Shown: positions 6,200-6,228 of the stretch, piece after piece
How positions within the stretch are numbered: position 1 is the stretch's first letter
How the letters are laid out: each line of letters begins with the position of its first letter
Assembly (NCBI GenBank): GCA_039908285.1
Contig: JAMOBE010000145.1
Coordinates: forward strand, 1 to 6,228
Direction of reading: 5' to 3'
DNA: 6,228 nucleotides
DNA from: JAMOBE01 sp039908285
GTDB taxonomy: Bacteria > Pseudomonadota > Alphaproteobacteria > Rhodospirillales > Rhodospirillaceae
The notes under the pieces: generated by a model
Databases searched by the model: none
What the model saw: the letters and a program-made list of their open reading frames with translations, nothing else
Told to the model about the DNA's origin: nothing
Translations under genes and position numbers: made by a program

Positions 6200-6228
6200 G
6201 AGCGTTTCCGCTCAGGCGGAAAACGCTC
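6200..6228. repeat. Palindromic repeat copy 2, at the window edge
   Basis: GAGCGTTTCCGC (6200-6211) pairs with 6216-6228 around a TCAG loop, with one unpaired A (three T face four A). It shares CTAGAGC, TTTCCGCTCA and GCGGAAA with the copy at 6132-6157. The stem is complete at 6228 but the unit may continue beyond the window. The differences from copy 1 keep most pairing intact, which suggests the structure matters or that the units spread as hairpins (inference). Confidence 0.75.

Larger units (their letters stand above)
5955..6228. other. Non-coding tail after the fliK-like gene
   Basis: This 274-bp stretch holds the MITE-like element and the two hairpin repeats listed separately, and no credible gene on either strand. 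It is less GC-rich than the genes before it. No intrinsic terminator with a U tract was found, so the end of the operon transcript is not visible; it could be Rho-dependent or be trimmed back to one of the hairpins. Confidence 0.7.

Noticed and set aside
5965..6228. CRISPR array
   Set aside because: The repeats are palindromic units of unequal spacing and inverted ends of one element, not regular direct repeats separated by unique spacers.

Overview
The window carries four tightly packed flagellar genes, all on the + strand: flhA (97-2253), flhF (2353-3378), flhG (3375-4169) and a long fliK-like gene (4179-5954). A non-coding tail of palindromic repeats and a probable non-autonomous mobile element follows. 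High GC content, strong C/G at third codon positions, the protein sequences and the alphaproteobacterial look of the intergenic repeats suggest a Rhodospirillales-type alphaproteobacterium, perhaps Magnetospirillum-like. This taxonomic call is by recognition and was not searched.

Layout. Bases 1-96 are a leader with a perfect 26-bp GC palindrome and a good ribosome binding site for flhA. A 99-bp gap between flhA and flhF holds a second copy of the same palindrome family. flhF and flhG overlap by four bases (ATGA), and flhG is followed after 9 bp by the fliK-like gene, whose Shine-Dalgarno sequence overlaps the flhG stop. The last 274 bp contain no credible gene. They hold a 166-bp element with 21-bp terminal inverted repeats, an inner inverted repeat and flanking TA dinucleotides, which looks like a MITE. 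After it come two copies of a second hairpin repeat family, and the last copy runs to the window edge.

How the genes work together. FlhA is the large membrane and cytoplasmic gate protein of the flagellar type III export apparatus. FlhF (SRP-type GTPase) and FlhG (MinD-like ATPase) form the pair that sets the site and number of polar flagella. The fourth protein has a C-terminal region resembling the FliK hook-length-control domain, so it is probably exported through the FlhA gate. The tight spacing suggests a single operon. No sigma-54, sigma-28 or sigma-70 type promoter could be identified, so the promoter probably lies upstream of base 1.

I found no clearly new biological system. The most unusual parts are the MITE-like element with its adjoining hairpin repeats, the two related palindromes placed similarly upstream of flhA and flhF, the divergent GTPase motifs of FlhF, the short FlhG N-terminus with no visible DQAxxLR-type motif, and the architecture of the FliK-like protein.
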